IMG/VR virus record: IMGVR_UViG_3300007276_000160
Coordinates: 1 to 32,833 of that record
DNA from: a virus
Reading direction: 5' to 3' (one strand)
Length of the DNA: 32,833 nt
Shown here: one piece after another, positions 14,521 through 25,600 of the stretch
How positions within the stretch are numbered: the first letter of the stretch is position 1
How the letters are laid out: every line of letters begins with the position of its first letter
The notes under the pieces: model-generated
What the model was told of the DNA's origin: nothing
What the model saw: only the letters and a program-made list of their open reading frames with translations
Databases searched by the model: none
Made by a program: the position numbers and the translations under genes

Positions 14521-17500
14521 ATGCCAGAAATAAATAACACGTTCGTCAGAGGTAAAATGAATCAAGATCTTGACGAAAGACTTGTTCCCTCTGGTGAGTA
14601 TAGAGATGCAATTAATCTCGAAATATCTACATCGGAAGGCAGTAACGTAGGTTCTTTGCAAAACATACTAGGTAATGAAAAGAAAGTAAATAAATTTGTA
14701 GATCCTCAAACAGCTGTTGTTTCTACTTGGGCGACAGGAGGCATCGATAGCCTTACTAACCCTGTAGTAGTAGGTTCTTTTGTGGACAATACAAATGATA
14801 ATATATACTGGTTTATTGCTTCTGACAATGTTAGCGCAATTGCAGAATTTGTTCAATCAAGCCAAGTGCTTAGACCTATACTTGTAGACACTCAAAATAT
14901 ACTTAATTTCAGCGAAGATTACTTGATAACAGGTATTAATGTTATTGAAGGTAATCTTTATTGGACCGATGATCAAACCGAACCTAAGACTATTAATATA
15001 GCTACATGGAGAGGCTATAATACAAAATCAAATTCCTTTCCTGAGGACTTTGACACACATACTCAGCTTTCTGGTAGAAATTTTGAAGAAGCTGATATTA
15101 CGGTAATAAAAAAACAACCACTTTCCCCACCTACACTAACCTTACTAGATACTTTTAGACCAGGCAGTCAAAACTCATTTTCCTTCAATAGAAACTTCGG
15201 GGTAAGCGACGGCGCAGGAGGTTTTATACCTTTAGCACCAGGATCAGTTTTTACGTTAAATACACTAGACAACATTCTAGGTTTTAAGGTAGGAGATAAT
15301 ATCGAAGCTACTGACGAGCAATCAAATCCCACAAGCGGGGAGACGGGGACAGCTACTTTTACGGCTAAGTTTCAAGTAAAAAGCTTACCTTTTTATGACA
15401 GCGCTAATTCTCGCTATGAAGTAGAATGTATTATGGGCTCTTTCGATTTAGATAGCGGTGTTCTTTCAAACGACCTTTTGACTTATCAAGCCAATTTAGT
15501 CGAGCCTGATGGTATTTTTAAACTTGATTTTGTTAGATTTGCTTACCGTTATAAATTTAACAATAATCAATATTCACCTTTAGGTCCTTTTTCAGAGGTT
15601 GCCTTTAAACCTACTGGAGAATACGAATGGGATAGCTCGAAAGGGTTTAACTCTTCTATGGAGAATAGCGTTAAGACAATAGAGCTTTCAGACATTGAAG
15701 TTATCAATAACGTAAAAGAAATAGAGATTTTATACAAGAATGATTCTTCTAACGTTATATATTCTGTCGATACTGTAGAAAGAGGTGATATAGTAGCTGG
15801 TTATAAGTACGTGATAGATACGGAATTAATTTATGCTGTAATAGACAGCAATCAAATACTACGGCCTTGGGATAATGTTCCTAGGCTAGCAAAGGGACAA
15901 GAGATTATAGCTAATAGGTTAGTTTATGGAAACTACCTGCAAAACTTTAATGTTAGCAAAAACCAAGAAGTTGTAAACTTTTCTTTCTTAAACGAAGACC
16001 CGACAACCACAGAGTTAACCCCTACTAGCACTGTTAAATCCGCTAGAACTTACCAGGTGGGGATAGTGTACATGGATAAATACGGTAGGCAGTCACCTGT
16101 GTTTTCTTCTGCGGACTCAGCTATTGATATAGGCAAAGAATACAGTACAGCTAAGAACTCTTTGCAAGCTAAAGGGCCTGCTGTTGCAAACAAACCTGAC
16201 TGGGCAACTCATTTTAAATACTTTGTAAAAGATTCTTCAAGTAGTTACTATAATTTAGCTATGGACAGATACTATATAGCTGAAGACGGAAACTTTTGGT
16301 TATCATTTCCATCCGCTGATAGAAACAAAGTAACAGAGGAAAGCTTTTTAGAGCTGAAGAAAGCGCATACATCTGACGATGCTGTTTTGGAAAAGGCTAA
16401 GTTTAAAGTGTTGGACATATCTAATGAAGCGCCAGATTTTATAAAAGAAAAAACCTATCAGATAGGGCAAGCAATCGAAGCAGGTACTTTTGACACGAGC
16501 AGTTACCCTGTCGCGGGAAGTATATTTATAGACATTGACGAAGATGCATGGAATGCCTCTACTGCTAAAGGAAGAGAATCTCAATCCGGAAATTACATAA
16601 GAGTAGTAGGCAACGGCAGGGCTACAAAGCTTATAAAAGTGACTAACATAGCTTTGTTCGGTGACAACTACAGGTTATTTTTAGATGAAAAACTGCCATT
16701 AGACGTAAGTGAAATAGTAGGTACAACAGGAAGCCCTGCTTCTGGAGCAGGAATTACTTTGTTCGTAAAGGAAATTGAAAATAGACCTGAATTTACCGGT
16801 AGATTTTTTGTAAAGCTCGACAGTCAAGATATAGCTAGGACGTATATAGCTGAAGAAGTTGACGAGATCTCAGCAAGCTCGTACGACAAAGTGGCGTCAG
16901 TAACCGATGCTGTATTAACCAGAGTAACTAATTCTAATCGATATGAATCTTGGAAATATGATATTGATTGGCCTAGGTGGTCTGCAGATGAGTCGTATGC
17001 TTACAAAATAAATAAAAGCGGACCAAGGAATGGTTTTGGAATACAGGCAGGCGAGAAAACAATAAGCATAAGTTACCACGGACAGCGACCGGGTTCTATA
17101 GGAAGTGGTGAAAGCGCTGCAGATGCTTCTTTTGTTTCAGCTTTAAAAACCCCTGGAACCAAGATATCTTTTAATGGTATTAATAGTGATAATACCGTAT
17201 ACACTATTTTGAGGTCTGACTTATATAGTATTAATAATTACGACAAAAGCTGGTCAGCAGACAGAAACTGGCCTAGTAATAAAAGATCTAGATTTGATTT
17301 AGTTTTAGACAAAGCGATAGAGGGTGACGGCGTTAATGATACTGATTTCCCCTTAAACTACGACGGCGATGGCAAGCAATCTACTAATACTTTTAGTATA
17401 AATATATTATCTAGCTTTATTTCCACTGACTCTTTCTCAAGCTCAAATCCAGCTATATTTGAAACAGAACCTGTAGAGCAAGCTGATCTAGATATATACT

Positions 17501-18879
17501 TTGAAGCTAGTAAAGCTTTCCCTATAAGTGAATTAAACGATTTAAAAACATTAGACTACTATAATGCGTTTTCCTTTGGTAACGGTGTAGAATCGAACAG
17601 AATTAGAGATGATTTTAATGCTCCTACTATAGCTAAAGGAGTTAAAGCTTCAGCAACACTATCAGAACCTTATCAGGAAGACAGATTATCCACAGGCCTA
17701 ATATATAGTGGTATATTTAATTCCACATCAGGAACTAATGAGCTTAACCAGTTCATACAAGCATTACCTATAACAAAAAATTTAGACCCTGTCTATTCAT
17801 CTATTCAAAAACTACATGCTAGAGATACAAACCTAGTTGTGTTCTGTGAAGATAAGGTACTCAGAGTATATGCTGATAAAGACGCTTTGTTCAATGCTGA
17901 TGGTAATACAAACCTTGTTTCTACAAACAGAGTATTGGGTAATGCCGATGCCTTTGCGGGAGAATTTGGTATATCTAAAAATCCAGAATCTTTTGCTTCA
18001 TATGGTTTTAGAGCTTACTTTACCGACAGCAACAGAGGCGTAGTGTGTAGGTTATCCAATAATGGCATAGAAGTTATATCTGACTATGGTATGGTTGATT
18101 TCTTTGCAGACAACTTAAGTAGCTCTTCTAATATTGTAGGTAGCTTTGACGATGACAAGTCCTCTTATAATGTGTCTGTTCGCAATCTTACTAGTGAGTG
18201 GCGGAACAAATTTAAAGGCTTTTCAAAGTCGCATGGCTCTAGCAGCTGGACGGAATACACTCCTAACGATACCGTATTATCTTTTAAAGAAAAAACTAAC
18301 GGATGGGAAAGTAGAAAATCTTTTTCTAAATACGGAGGCGTTTCTTTAAACGATGTTTACTACACCTTTGAAGGAGGAGAAATATGGGAGCATAACATAG
18401 AAACAGTAGATAGAGGTAAATTTTATGGAGTGCACTTTGACAGTGCTGTAAAGTTTGTAGCTAATGACCTACCTGCTTCAGCTAAAAAGTTTAAAGCTTT
18501 AAACTATACAGGCACAAACTCTAAAGAATATAGATACCAGTTAAATGCCCAGTCACCTAAATTAAGCATTGCTCAGGTAATAGCTAGTGATATAACACCT
18601 ACTATTGAGACAGTGCATAAAGAAGGCTGGTATGCTAAAAACTTAACGACTGACTTGCAAAGCGGTTTTATAAAAGAATTCGCTAATAAAGAAAACAAGT
18701 TCTTCCAAAAAATTACAGGCACTAAGACTTATTTTAATTCTTCTACGGACAATAATATAGACTCTAAAGAAATATCTGTTCAAGGGCTAGGACCTGCTTA
18801 TAACATAGGAGGAGACTACATTACGAATACAGACATTAGTTTCTTTATGGATCCTACATGCTTCACTATAATACCATAA
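14521..18879 (+). CDS. Large nozzle / tail-stabilisation-like protein
   Basis: A 1452-residue protein. It opens MPEINNTFVRGKMNQDLDER, followed by LVPSGEYRDAINLEISTSEG and SNVGSLQNILGN, a signature I recall from large tail or stabilisation proteins of podoviruses infecting marine bacteria and of crAss-like phages. There are two beta-propeller-like strand motifs near the N-terminus (IYWFIASDN, and LYWTDDQTEP near residue 146) and a matching region near residues 1160-1195 (RAYFTDSNRGVVCRLSNNGI). Between them lie long beta-sheet segments. T7 gp12, the nozzle, is a propeller protein of 794 residues, so this one is nearly twice as long. It would form the tail tube below the connectors. No enzymatic motif is seen. 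It overlaps no neighbour and is flanked by 3-base gaps. Confidence 0.72.
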   Translation: MPEINNTFVRGKMNQDLDERLVPSGEYRDAINLEISTSEGSNVGSLQNILGNEKKVNKFVDPQTAVVSTWATGGIDSLTNPVVVGSFVDNTNDNIYWFIASDNVSAIAEFVQSSQVLRPILVDTQNILNFSEDYLITGINVIEGNLYWTDDQTEPKTINIATWRGYNTKSNSFPEDFDTHTQLSGRNFEEADITVIKKQPLSPPTLTLLDTFRPGSQNSFSFNRNFGVSDGAGGFIPLAPGSVFTLNTLDNILGFKVGDNIEATDEQSNPTSGETGTATFTAKFQVKSLPFYDSANSRYEVECIMGSFDLDSGVLSNDLLTYQANLVEPDGIFKLDFVRFAYRYKFNNNQYSPLGPFSEVAFKPTGEYEWDSSKGFNSSMENSVKTIELSDIEVINNVKEIEILYKNDSSNVIYSVDTVERGDIVAGYKYVIDTELIYAVIDSNQILRPWDNVPRLAKGQEIIANRLVYGNYLQNFNVSKNQEVVNFSFLNEDPTTTELTPTSTVKSARTYQVGIVYMDKYGRQSPVFSSADSAIDIGKEYSTAKNSLQAKGPAVANKPDWATHFKYFVKDSSSSYYNLAMDRYYIAEDGNFWLSFPSADRNKVTEESFLELKKAHTSDDAVLEKAKFKVLDISNEAPDFIKEKTYQIGQAIEAGTFDTSSYPVAGSIFIDIDEDAWNASTAKGRESQSGNYIRVVGNGRATKLIKVTNIALFGDNYRLFLDEKLPLDVSEIVGTTGSPASGAGITLFVKEIENRPEFTGRFFVKLDSQDIARTYIAEEVDEISASSYDKVASVTDAVLTRVTNSNRYESWKYDIDWPRWSADESYAYKINKSGPRNGFGIQAGEKTISISYHGQRPGSIGSGESAADASFVSALKTPGTKISFNGINSDNTVYTILRSDLYSINNYDKSWSADRNWPSNKRSRFDLVLDKAIEGDGVNDTDFPLNYDGDGKQSTNTFSINILSSFISTDSFSSSNPAIFETEPVEQADLDIYFEASKAFPISELNDLKTLDYYNAFSFGNGVESNRIRDDFNAPTIAKGVKASATLSEPYQEDRLSTGLIYSGIFNSTSGTNELNQFIQALPITKNLDPVYSSIQKLHARDTNLVVFCEDKVLRVYADKDALFNADGNTNLVSTNRVLGNADAFAGEFGISKNPESFASYGFRAYFTDSNRGVVCRLSNNGIEVISDYGMVDFFADNLSSSSNIVGSFDDDKSSYNVSVRNLTSEWRNKFKGFSKSHGSSSWTEYTPNDTVLSFKEKTNGWESRKSFSKYGGVSLNDVYYTFEGGEIWEHNIETVDRGKFYGVHFDSAVKFVANDLPASAKKFKALNYTGTNSKEYRYQLNAQSPKLSIAQVIASDITPTIETVHKEGWYAKNLTTDLQSGFIKEFANKENKFFQKITGTKTYFNSSTDNNIDSKEISVQGLGPAYNIGGDYITNTDISFFMDPTCFTIIP

Positions 18880-18882
18880 AAC

Positions 18883-20307
18883 ATGAGTGTAACAAACATT
18901 GAAAACTTTACTGTAACGCAAGCAGACTACCAAGGAGTAGTTGGAAATACCTTGTACGGGTACACTGGAGGTACAGTTGAACTAGTACTAACCCCTAATC
19001 AAGGCTACACTTTAACCGCTACTGATTTTAGTTGGGATGGAACACCTGGCAACGGCGTAACTGCTGTTAACTTTGTACAAGACGGAACTAATGTTAAATG
19101 TAATTTAACTATAGACCCTTCTTACACAATACCATCAGGAGGCATTAGCTTTCCTGTATGTGCATCTGGTAAAAGCGTATTAATACCTATAAATTTAACT
19201 CTTAACTTTTCTAACACTTTAACTAATGCTACTTCTAATGTAGCCGATGCAACGCTTGCTTTTTCAGGTAACAGAGGCGCCACAGGTAATGTACTAAACG
19301 TAACTTTAACAGCGGATGCAAATAATCGTTTTCCCTCTCCGCTTACTGATTCTGCTTTTTTTACAATAACCAACACAAACCCGAATAGTTCAGTTAATGA
19401 CTCTGCGTTTACCGTTACTAAAACCTACGGGCAAGACGGTTCTGGCAACTTTAACAGCATGCAGGTAGTTGCTGCTTACACTTACCCGGCTACAGATGAA
19501 ACTTTTAATTTCAATGTGTCTGGCTTAGCAGAGGCAATACCGGTAGCAACACCTTTGATTATTAATAATATTAGCGGTGATTTTTCAAGTGTAAACTGGA
19601 AAGGCACGACTCGCAATTACACAATACTTGGTACACCTGGAGCTACGTTTGATTACTCTCTTGATTCTGGAGGAACTAATTACGGCAGCGGAAGCGGTAC
19701 CGTGGGCAGTTTAGGATATTTTTCCATTCCAGGCCTTACGTTCCCACAAAGAGCAGCTACGGGGTACTTGAATTTTAGCTTAAACATAACGGCTACAACA
19801 GTCAGCGGAGTCGCTACTACTTTAAATGCAGCCGCGTTTGGAGGGTCTACAACAACACACGATTTTACTATAGTACAAGCACCTCAAGATACTGTATTTA
19901 TAACCAGAAATGTTAGAGTAGATGGAGCGCAATCAGGTGATCCAAATGATGAACTATCTATTGGCTGGATTGAAAACGAGGCAATACGTAAGGAAGCAAG
20001 ACCTATGAGTAACACATTTAGTTCACCTGGGACGGTAATTACAATTTCAGATGTTTTTGAGGTACCTATTAATTATAACATTCTTACTAAAGTAAAATAT
20101 ACTCAACATTCTATTTCTAGCCCAGGAGCGTATTATATACAAGCCAATATTACCGGTATGTCTGCAGGTAACGGTGTATCAAATGCTACAGCTGCTAATA
20201 GCTCAGGAGCTACTGCTCTTGTCCAACCGTCTTGTACGAGCCCAGGAGCTGGAGCCGCTACCGCGGGAGTGATTAATTTAACAGCTAGCGCAAACGCAAT
20301 ACCGTAA
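18883..20307 (+). CDS. Beta-rich virion protein of unknown function
   Basis: A 474-residue protein, rich in Thr, Asn, Ser, Gly and Val and unusually poor in Lys (fewer than ten). The whole sequence looks like a chain of short beta strands with turns, for example YTLTATDFSWDGTPGNGVTA and ADATLAFSGNRGATGNVLNV, with Ig-like or bacterial adhesin-like character. No catalytic residues, coiled coil or membrane segment are visible. The middle and C-terminal parts contain VNWKGTTRNYTILGTPGATF and DTVFITRNVRVDGAQSGDPN, which could mark domain borders. The gene lies between the nozzle candidate and a small conserved protein, so a tail appendage, fibre or decoration protein is plausible. I do not recognise a family. 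The composition differs from the Lys/Glu-rich genes around it and suits an exposed virion surface protein. Confidence 0.7.
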   Translation: MSVTNIENFTVTQADYQGVVGNTLYGYTGGTVELVLTPNQGYTLTATDFSWDGTPGNGVTAVNFVQDGTNVKCNLTIDPSYTIPSGGISFPVCASGKSVLIPINLTLNFSNTLTNATSNVADATLAFSGNRGATGNVLNVTLTADANNRFPSPLTDSAFFTITNTNPNSSVNDSAFTVTKTYGQDGSGNFNSMQVVAAYTYPATDETFNFNVSGLAEAIPVATPLIINNISGDFSSVNWKGTTRNYTILGTPGATFDYSLDSGGTNYGSGSGTVGSLGYFSIPGLTFPQRAATGYLNFSLNITATTVSGVATTLNAAAFGGSTTTHDFTIVQAPQDTVFITRNVRVDGAQSGDPNDELSIGWIENEAIRKEARPMSNTFSSPGTVITISDVFEVPINYNILTKVKYTQHSISSPGAYYIQANITGMSAGNGVSNATAANSSGATALVQPSCTSPGAGAATAGVINLTASANAIP

Positions 20308-20330
20308 TACTAAATAAAAAAAATAAGAAC

Positions 20331-20678
20331 ATGGCAACAATGATATTAAGCTTTTTACAATCTGTGAATATAACAGCTCAACCTGGAGATATTGTATATT
20401 TTACCGATGATCCGGAAGGAGAAGTGATATACCCAATAGGACCTATAGCCAGTATAACAGATACAGGTGCACCTAATGTACGGAATAAAATAAACATAAC
20501 TACAACACCTTCGTCTAATAGACCTACAACTAGTAGCTACTTTTTGTTTGCTAAAGATAACGAAGCTAACTCATCTTCACTGTTGGGGTACTATATGGAC
20601 ATTGAACTAAGAAACGATTCACCAAAGTACGCGGAAGTATTTTCTTCTGGTACAGAGTTCTTTGAGAGCAGTAAATAA
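20331..20678 (+). CDS. Small conserved beta-rich phage protein
   Basis: A 115-residue protein. It contains SVNITAQPGDIVYFTDDPEG and, near the C-terminus, SSYFLFAKDNEANSSSLLGY with a tail FFESSK. The pattern QPGDxxYF...YFLFAKDNxxNSSSLxGYY...AEVFS is one I remember from short proteins in marine phage structural regions, without an assigned role. Predicted strands dominate; no membrane helix or catalytic motif. It is located between the beta-rich 474-aa protein and the first putative ejection protein, so it is probably a small virion component. The leader (TAAATAAAAAAAATAAGAAC) is A-rich and lacks Shine-Dalgarno complementarity. Confidence 0.75.
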   Translation: MATMILSFLQSVNITAQPGDIVYFTDDPEGEVIYPIGPIASITDTGAPNVRNKINITTTPSSNRPTTSSYFLFAKDNEANSSSLLGYYMDIELRNDSPKYAEVFSSGTEFFESSK

Positions 20679-20713
20679 TACGTAATAATAACTTATACAA
20701 AACTTAATACACT

Positions 20714-21355
20714 ATGATAGGAGCAATAAAAGGCTTAGCAGGCATAGCTGGTGGGCTTATAGGCCAAAAAGGCAGAAAAGCAGAGCTACGCGCTGCAAAA
20801 CAAGAGTACGCTGAAAATAAGCAAAGACTTCAAGGTTTAGATACGTCTAATCCTTATATGAACATGGAGAATACCATGGAAGACCTGACTGTAAATACAC
20901 AGCAAGCTGATTTTGTTGCTCAACAACAGCAACAAGGCTTAGCTAATACTATGACAGGTATGAGACAAGCGGCAGGGGGTAGCGGTATAGCGGCTTTAGC
21001 ACAAGCAATGGCAGGGCAAAGTTCAGCAAATGCTCAACAAGCTTCAGCTAGTATTGGTCAACAAGAGGCTTCTAATCAAGCAGCAGAGCGGTCAATGGCT
21101 GGACAACTACAATCGCAAGAAAGACAAGGAGACTTGATATCAAGAGCTCAAGAGAAAGAAAAAACAGAAACACTGTTTGGCATGGCTCAGCAAAGAATGG
21201 GTGCAGCTCAAGCAGATGTAAATGCAGCAAGAGCATCTATAGCAGGGGGAATTGGTAATATCGTTGGTGACGTTGCAACAGGAGGACTTGGTGCGGCAGG
21301 TATAGCTAAAGATCTCGGAATGAAAATTGACGAAAATGGAAAAATGGTCCGTTAA
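20714..21355 (+). CDS. Putative small internal virion (ejection) protein
   Basis: A 213-residue protein. It begins with a Gly/Ala/Ile hydrophobic stretch (MIGAIKGLAGIAGGLIGQKG), followed by a charged helix and a long Gln/Ala/Met-rich helical region (about residues 60-165, e.g. TMTGMRQAAGGSGIAALAQA and QAAERSMAGQLQSQERQGD). It ends with a second Gly/Ala segment ASIAGGIGNIVGDVATGGLG. This two-hydrophobic-ends, Q/A-rich helical layout matches small ejection proteins such as T7 gp14 and similar podovirus internal virion proteins, which form a channel in the outer envelope after infection. It is followed by two larger ejection candidates, the same order as T7 gp14, gp15, gp16. The assignment is by composition and synteny, not homology. 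Confidence 0.7.
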   Translation: MIGAIKGLAGIAGGLIGQKGRKAELRAAKQEYAENKQRLQGLDTSNPYMNMENTMEDLTVNTQQADFVAQQQQQGLANTMTGMRQAAGGSGIAALAQAMAGQSSANAQQASASIGQQEASNQAAERSMAGQLQSQERQGDLISRAQEKEKTETLFGMAQQRMGAAQADVNAARASIAGGIGNIVGDVATGGLGAAGIAKDLGMKIDENGKMVR

Positions 21356-21380
21356 AAATAAGTAATTAAAGCGTAAGAAT

Positions 21381-22640
21381 ATGGCAAGAGTAAATTTAAT
21401 AGAAGGAGAGAGACTTGCAAGACAAGGTACGTTTATCGACTTGGCTAAAGCTGCAGAGCCTGCTTTCAAAGCGGCTGAATTAAAAATAGCAGAAAGAGAA
21501 GCAGAAACAGCTAGAGCTGAGCAAAGGACAGCTACATACTTAAGCAAAATGAAGTCTAACGTAGACCCAACTAAACTTTCCGACGAACAACAGAAAGCGG
21601 TGCAAAAATTTGCTGGAGAACAGAAGCAAAAATACTTAGACGCTGCAGTTGCTTTAGGAGGGTTAAAATCAACAGACCCTGGTTACATAGAGCAAGTTGA
21701 CATTATGAACTCTGTTAATAGATCTTTTGAAAACTTAAATGCTAACATAAAAGGATATATTAAAGATAAAATTAATTATCACGAGGACTGGAAGGAGGGT
21801 CAAGTCTCAAAAGGAGACGCTTCTAGATACTCTAAAGCATCCGAAATATACGATCCTTCTACTGTTTTTAATTTATCAGAAAATGGCGGGATGTTTTTTG
21901 GAGAGGGTGAAGATTCTATAGATTATAGTGACTGGACTCCTCCTGCGCCACTTGCTCATACTCAAGCAACAACTATACTTAATTTGGCAAATAGCGCTCA
22001 TGACAATTCCTTTAATAGCGGACGGGAAGTAACACCCGGTCAGCTAGAGGTTTACAGATCTCAGCTTGAAGAAAGTATTGGAGCAAACCCAGATGTTATA
22101 AAGTCTTTAAGCAACGATAATTTATTAAGCAAGTACCCTGAAAATTTGCCAGAATACAGCGGCAAACCAGAGGATTATAAAGAATGGAAAAACGCTTACA
22201 TAGATAAAATAATAAAAGGTGTACAAGCTTCTTCTAGACAAGGAGTCAAAGAATATGAAGTAAAAAACAACATGCAAAACCCATCAACCTACAGAGGGTA
22301 CTCTAAACAAGCTCTTCAAGATCGGTTTGACAGCAAAGGCAATATAACTAAAGGAGAAACTGTGTACAAGTATGTGGCTATGCCCAAAGGTGAATTTAGT
22401 TATAAAGACGGCAAATACACTTACAAAGACGGTAAACCAGTTTCTAATGTTGTAAAAAGAGAACTAGAAAAAATAGACGCTATTCAGGGAACATCTGGAG
22501 CAGCTGCTACTTTTACTCCTGAGAATCCATTTAAACCTGGTTACATGGCTATAAATTTAAAAGACAATACTTACGGAAACAACTTTTTAACGGATCCTAT
22601 GGAGCTAGCATCAATCGTCGTTACTAAAACAAATAACTAA
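21381..22640 (+). CDS. Putative mid-size internal virion (ejection) protein
   Basis: A 419-residue mostly helical, charged protein. The first ~80 residues are an Ala/Glu/Lys/Arg coiled coil (EPAFKAAELKIAEREAETAR), the middle part has many Tyr, Lys and Asp residues, and the C-terminal third includes the repeat-like YKDGKYTYKDGKPVSNVVKR. No membrane segment or catalytic motif was seen. It lies between the small Gln/Ala-rich protein and the 2859-aa giant, the position of T7 gp15 (a periplasmic tunnel component) in T7-like phages, although it is shorter than gp15 (747 residues). The structural role is inferred from position; there is no family match I can name. The start is preceded by TAATTAAAGCGTAAGAAT, and the next gene begins 15 bases after its stop. 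Confidence 0.65.
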   Translation: MARVNLIEGERLARQGTFIDLAKAAEPAFKAAELKIAEREAETARAEQRTATYLSKMKSNVDPTKLSDEQQKAVQKFAGEQKQKYLDAAVALGGLKSTDPGYIEQVDIMNSVNRSFENLNANIKGYIKDKINYHEDWKEGQVSKGDASRYSKASEIYDPSTVFNLSENGGMFFGEGEDSIDYSDWTPPAPLAHTQATTILNLANSAHDNSFNSGREVTPGQLEVYRSQLEESIGANPDVIKSLSNDNLLSKYPENLPEYSGKPEDYKEWKNAYIDKIIKGVQASSRQGVKEYEVKNNMQNPSTYRGYSKQALQDRFDSKGNITKGETVYKYVAMPKGEFSYKDGKYTYKDGKPVSNVVKRELEKIDAIQGTSGAAATFTPENPFKPGYMAINLKDNTYGNNFLTDPMELASIVVTKTNN

Positions 22641-22654
22641 TAAAATACAATATA

Positions 22655-25600
22655 ATGTCAACAAAAAAATACTACGACTCTCAAAATAACGAAGTTGATA
22701 ATTCTGAATTGTTGGAGTTGTCTGAAATACTAGGCATCTCTACAGAAGCAGCAGCAGAAAGAGAAGGCTATACAACAAATTTTCAAACGGACCCTCTCAA
22801 GAAAAACGGTGCAAGTGCAGGGTCGTCAAACACAGCACCGAATGGGGATTTAGGTTCGGTAAATACTTCTTCGGCATCTCAAGGAGATGATCCTTATGCT
22901 AAGTACTATGTTACAGCGGAGGACTTAATGAAAGAAGAATCAGAGGTAGCTAATTTTATAAACAAAAGACTTGCTAGACTAGGTATAACGTCTAATGAAG
23001 GTACCGCTTTTGGCAGCCTTGACGCTATTAGACTTAGAAAAGCTGAGGACTTTGACACGTCCAACATGAGTATGATTATCCCGGCATTGGGAATATTTCA
23101 AGTTTTAGACAGCGTTGCTGTAGGTGAAAATAAAACAATCAAAGAGCTAGAAGAGTCGGCTAAAGAAATAAATAAATATATTAAAGAAAACGGTGAATTA
23201 GGGTTTGTAGAAGGAGTAGACGAGGATACTAAGGCTCAGTATAATAAGTTTTCTGAATATATAAAGCCTAATGACATAAGCAATGAAGAGGCTAGCGAAA
23301 AAATGAAAGCAGAGTTTGCCAGTTCGTTTAGAGTTATTAAGAGTAAGGAAAAAGACACCACAAACCAAACATCAAGCTATGCCGGCCTTGGGGGATATGT
23401 AGAAGAAGGTAGAAAAGCCACCGAAGAAGATTTTGCAAGCAAGAGAGACTTCGATCTTTACAACGAATGGAACGAAACAGGTATTATACGTGACTTTACA
23501 GAAGACGAAATTAGAGCGTGGGACGCGGAACGTAAAAATAAACATCGCGCGAAGAAAAGTACTGAATTCGTTAGTGACTTAGGCGCCTTAGACAGAGCTA
23601 AGGTTTATGCTTTAGCTTCTAAAGATGAAGAAGATATACTAAACTTCAATAAACAGTATGAAGACTACAATAAAACAGCAAAAAGCTTAGACGAAGCCAT
23701 AACTAACTTAGAAGAAGATAGAACCCAAGAAAATTACGACATAGCTAAAAGTATTCAAGCTAGTTTCATCAAAGAGCAAGAGGCGTTGCAAGCTACTCAA
23801 TCAAAAGCTGTTGATAGCGGCTTACTGAATAGAGCAGATACTTTACCCTATGCTTTAGAAGACTTAAGCAAAAACTACAATAGACTTCAGCAGCTTAGAT
23901 CAGGGGTTAAGTCACTTGGAGCTGATATTGGATTTGGAGTAATACAAATCGTTGACACGATGATTAGTCCAACAAAGCTATTTACTGAAACAACACTTGA
24001 GAGAAACCAAAGGATAGAAGATACATACGGTATTGTAGGGCTTGGTAGTGATTTGATTAAAGAAACCGAAGACTATCAAAAAGCTGTACAAGTTGATGAA
24101 ATTAGAAGCGTTAAAGACGCAGGTAGATGGGTAGCAGGATCTATGCCTAATTTAGTACCTTCTTTAGCTATGGCTTTTACAGGACCAGCAGCTATGCCTT
24201 TATTTTTCATGTCAGGATTTGGAGGAAAAGGAATGACTATTGCCATTGATCAGCAAGAAGCATACGGGCGTTTACTTGAAAATAGAAAAATATTAGATGA
24301 AAATCCTAATATAGACGGCTTTGAAAAGATGTTTATAGAGCAGCAGATGGAAAAAGATGCTAAGGTAGTAAACATTTCTAACATACAGGCTATCAGTACA
24401 CAAGTGTTGTACGGCGCAGCTGAAGTTGTGTTTGAAAAAATAGGTACTATGGCTTTGCTAAAAGGAGTAAGTAAAGGCGTTAAGGATTTACCCGGGGTAA
24501 CAATAAAAGAAGGTTTTTTCTTTGTTGGTAAACAACTAGGTAAAGCTTTCGGTAAAGAAGGCGGATCAGAATTTGCTACTACTTTCGTTCAGAACTTTGG
24601 AGATAGATTTATATTAGGAGAAAACAAAAACCTTTTTGAAGGCGGTCTTGAGTCGTTTGCTCAAGGTGCTTTAATGGGAGGGGGGTTTGGCGCTGTCGTA
24701 GCGGGCAGAGGCTTTAAGCAAGCATTTGTAAGTGCTTTAGCTACAGAAGCAGAGATGACTGCATTGAAGGATATAACTAATAAACTGAGAGAACTAACCG
24801 GAGATAGCTCAATACAAGGGCCATCGTCATTAGACGGTGTTGATATAGACGGCTTATACGAACCTGAAATAGCGTCAGCGATAAGAGACTTGTTAAAAGA
24901 AGGTAAAGCTAAAGAGGACGGCGTAATGTTCAAATTAGGAAGTAGTTTGTCTATTGAAAATGCTAAAGCAGTTGATGATATAAACTTAGAAATAACTAAA
25001 GCTAATAAAAGATTTGCCCAAGCAGCAGCTAACCCTAATGTAAAAGCCGCTGAGTTAGCAGCGTTAGAAAAGCAAACAAGACAAAAGATAGATAAGCTAT
25101 ATGAAGCTAGGGAAAAAATATTAACCAATGAAAGCAGCATAGCTCAAACAGAGTCGAATGCAGCGTCTCAAGCGGTATATTTTCAAAAAAGCAGCGGTTA
25201 TAAAATGTACAGCGCTAGAATGCTTGCTGAAAGCTCTGCGGCTATTAACTTAGAGTATTCTAAAATAAGCGAAGAAGAGAAACAGCAAGGATACGACGAA
25301 GCTAAGATTGCTCTGCAAAAGAAAAGCAAAGACGGCAAACAGCCAACTGCTGAAGAAATTAAAAAAGAAGCACAAAAAAGGTATAGAGTAAAAGCTTACA
25401 AGACAAGAATTAATCAAGGAAGAAAAAACGCACAGAAGTTTGCTGAAGACAATGATTTAGGTATAGAGTTTATAGTGGTAGAAGGAGATAATGCTGGGCA
25501 GCAAATGGTTGAAGCCTACGAAACCCACGCTCCAAAGCTGTTGAAACAACCCGTTGCAAAAGGAAGCGATAAAACACTTAAAGAAGCTCTCCTAGACGGA

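Noticed and set aside
17837-18349. Two short alternative-frame + strand ORFs inside the 1452-aa gene
   Set aside because: They are internal to a long conserved-looking frame and have no leader or motif supporting expression.
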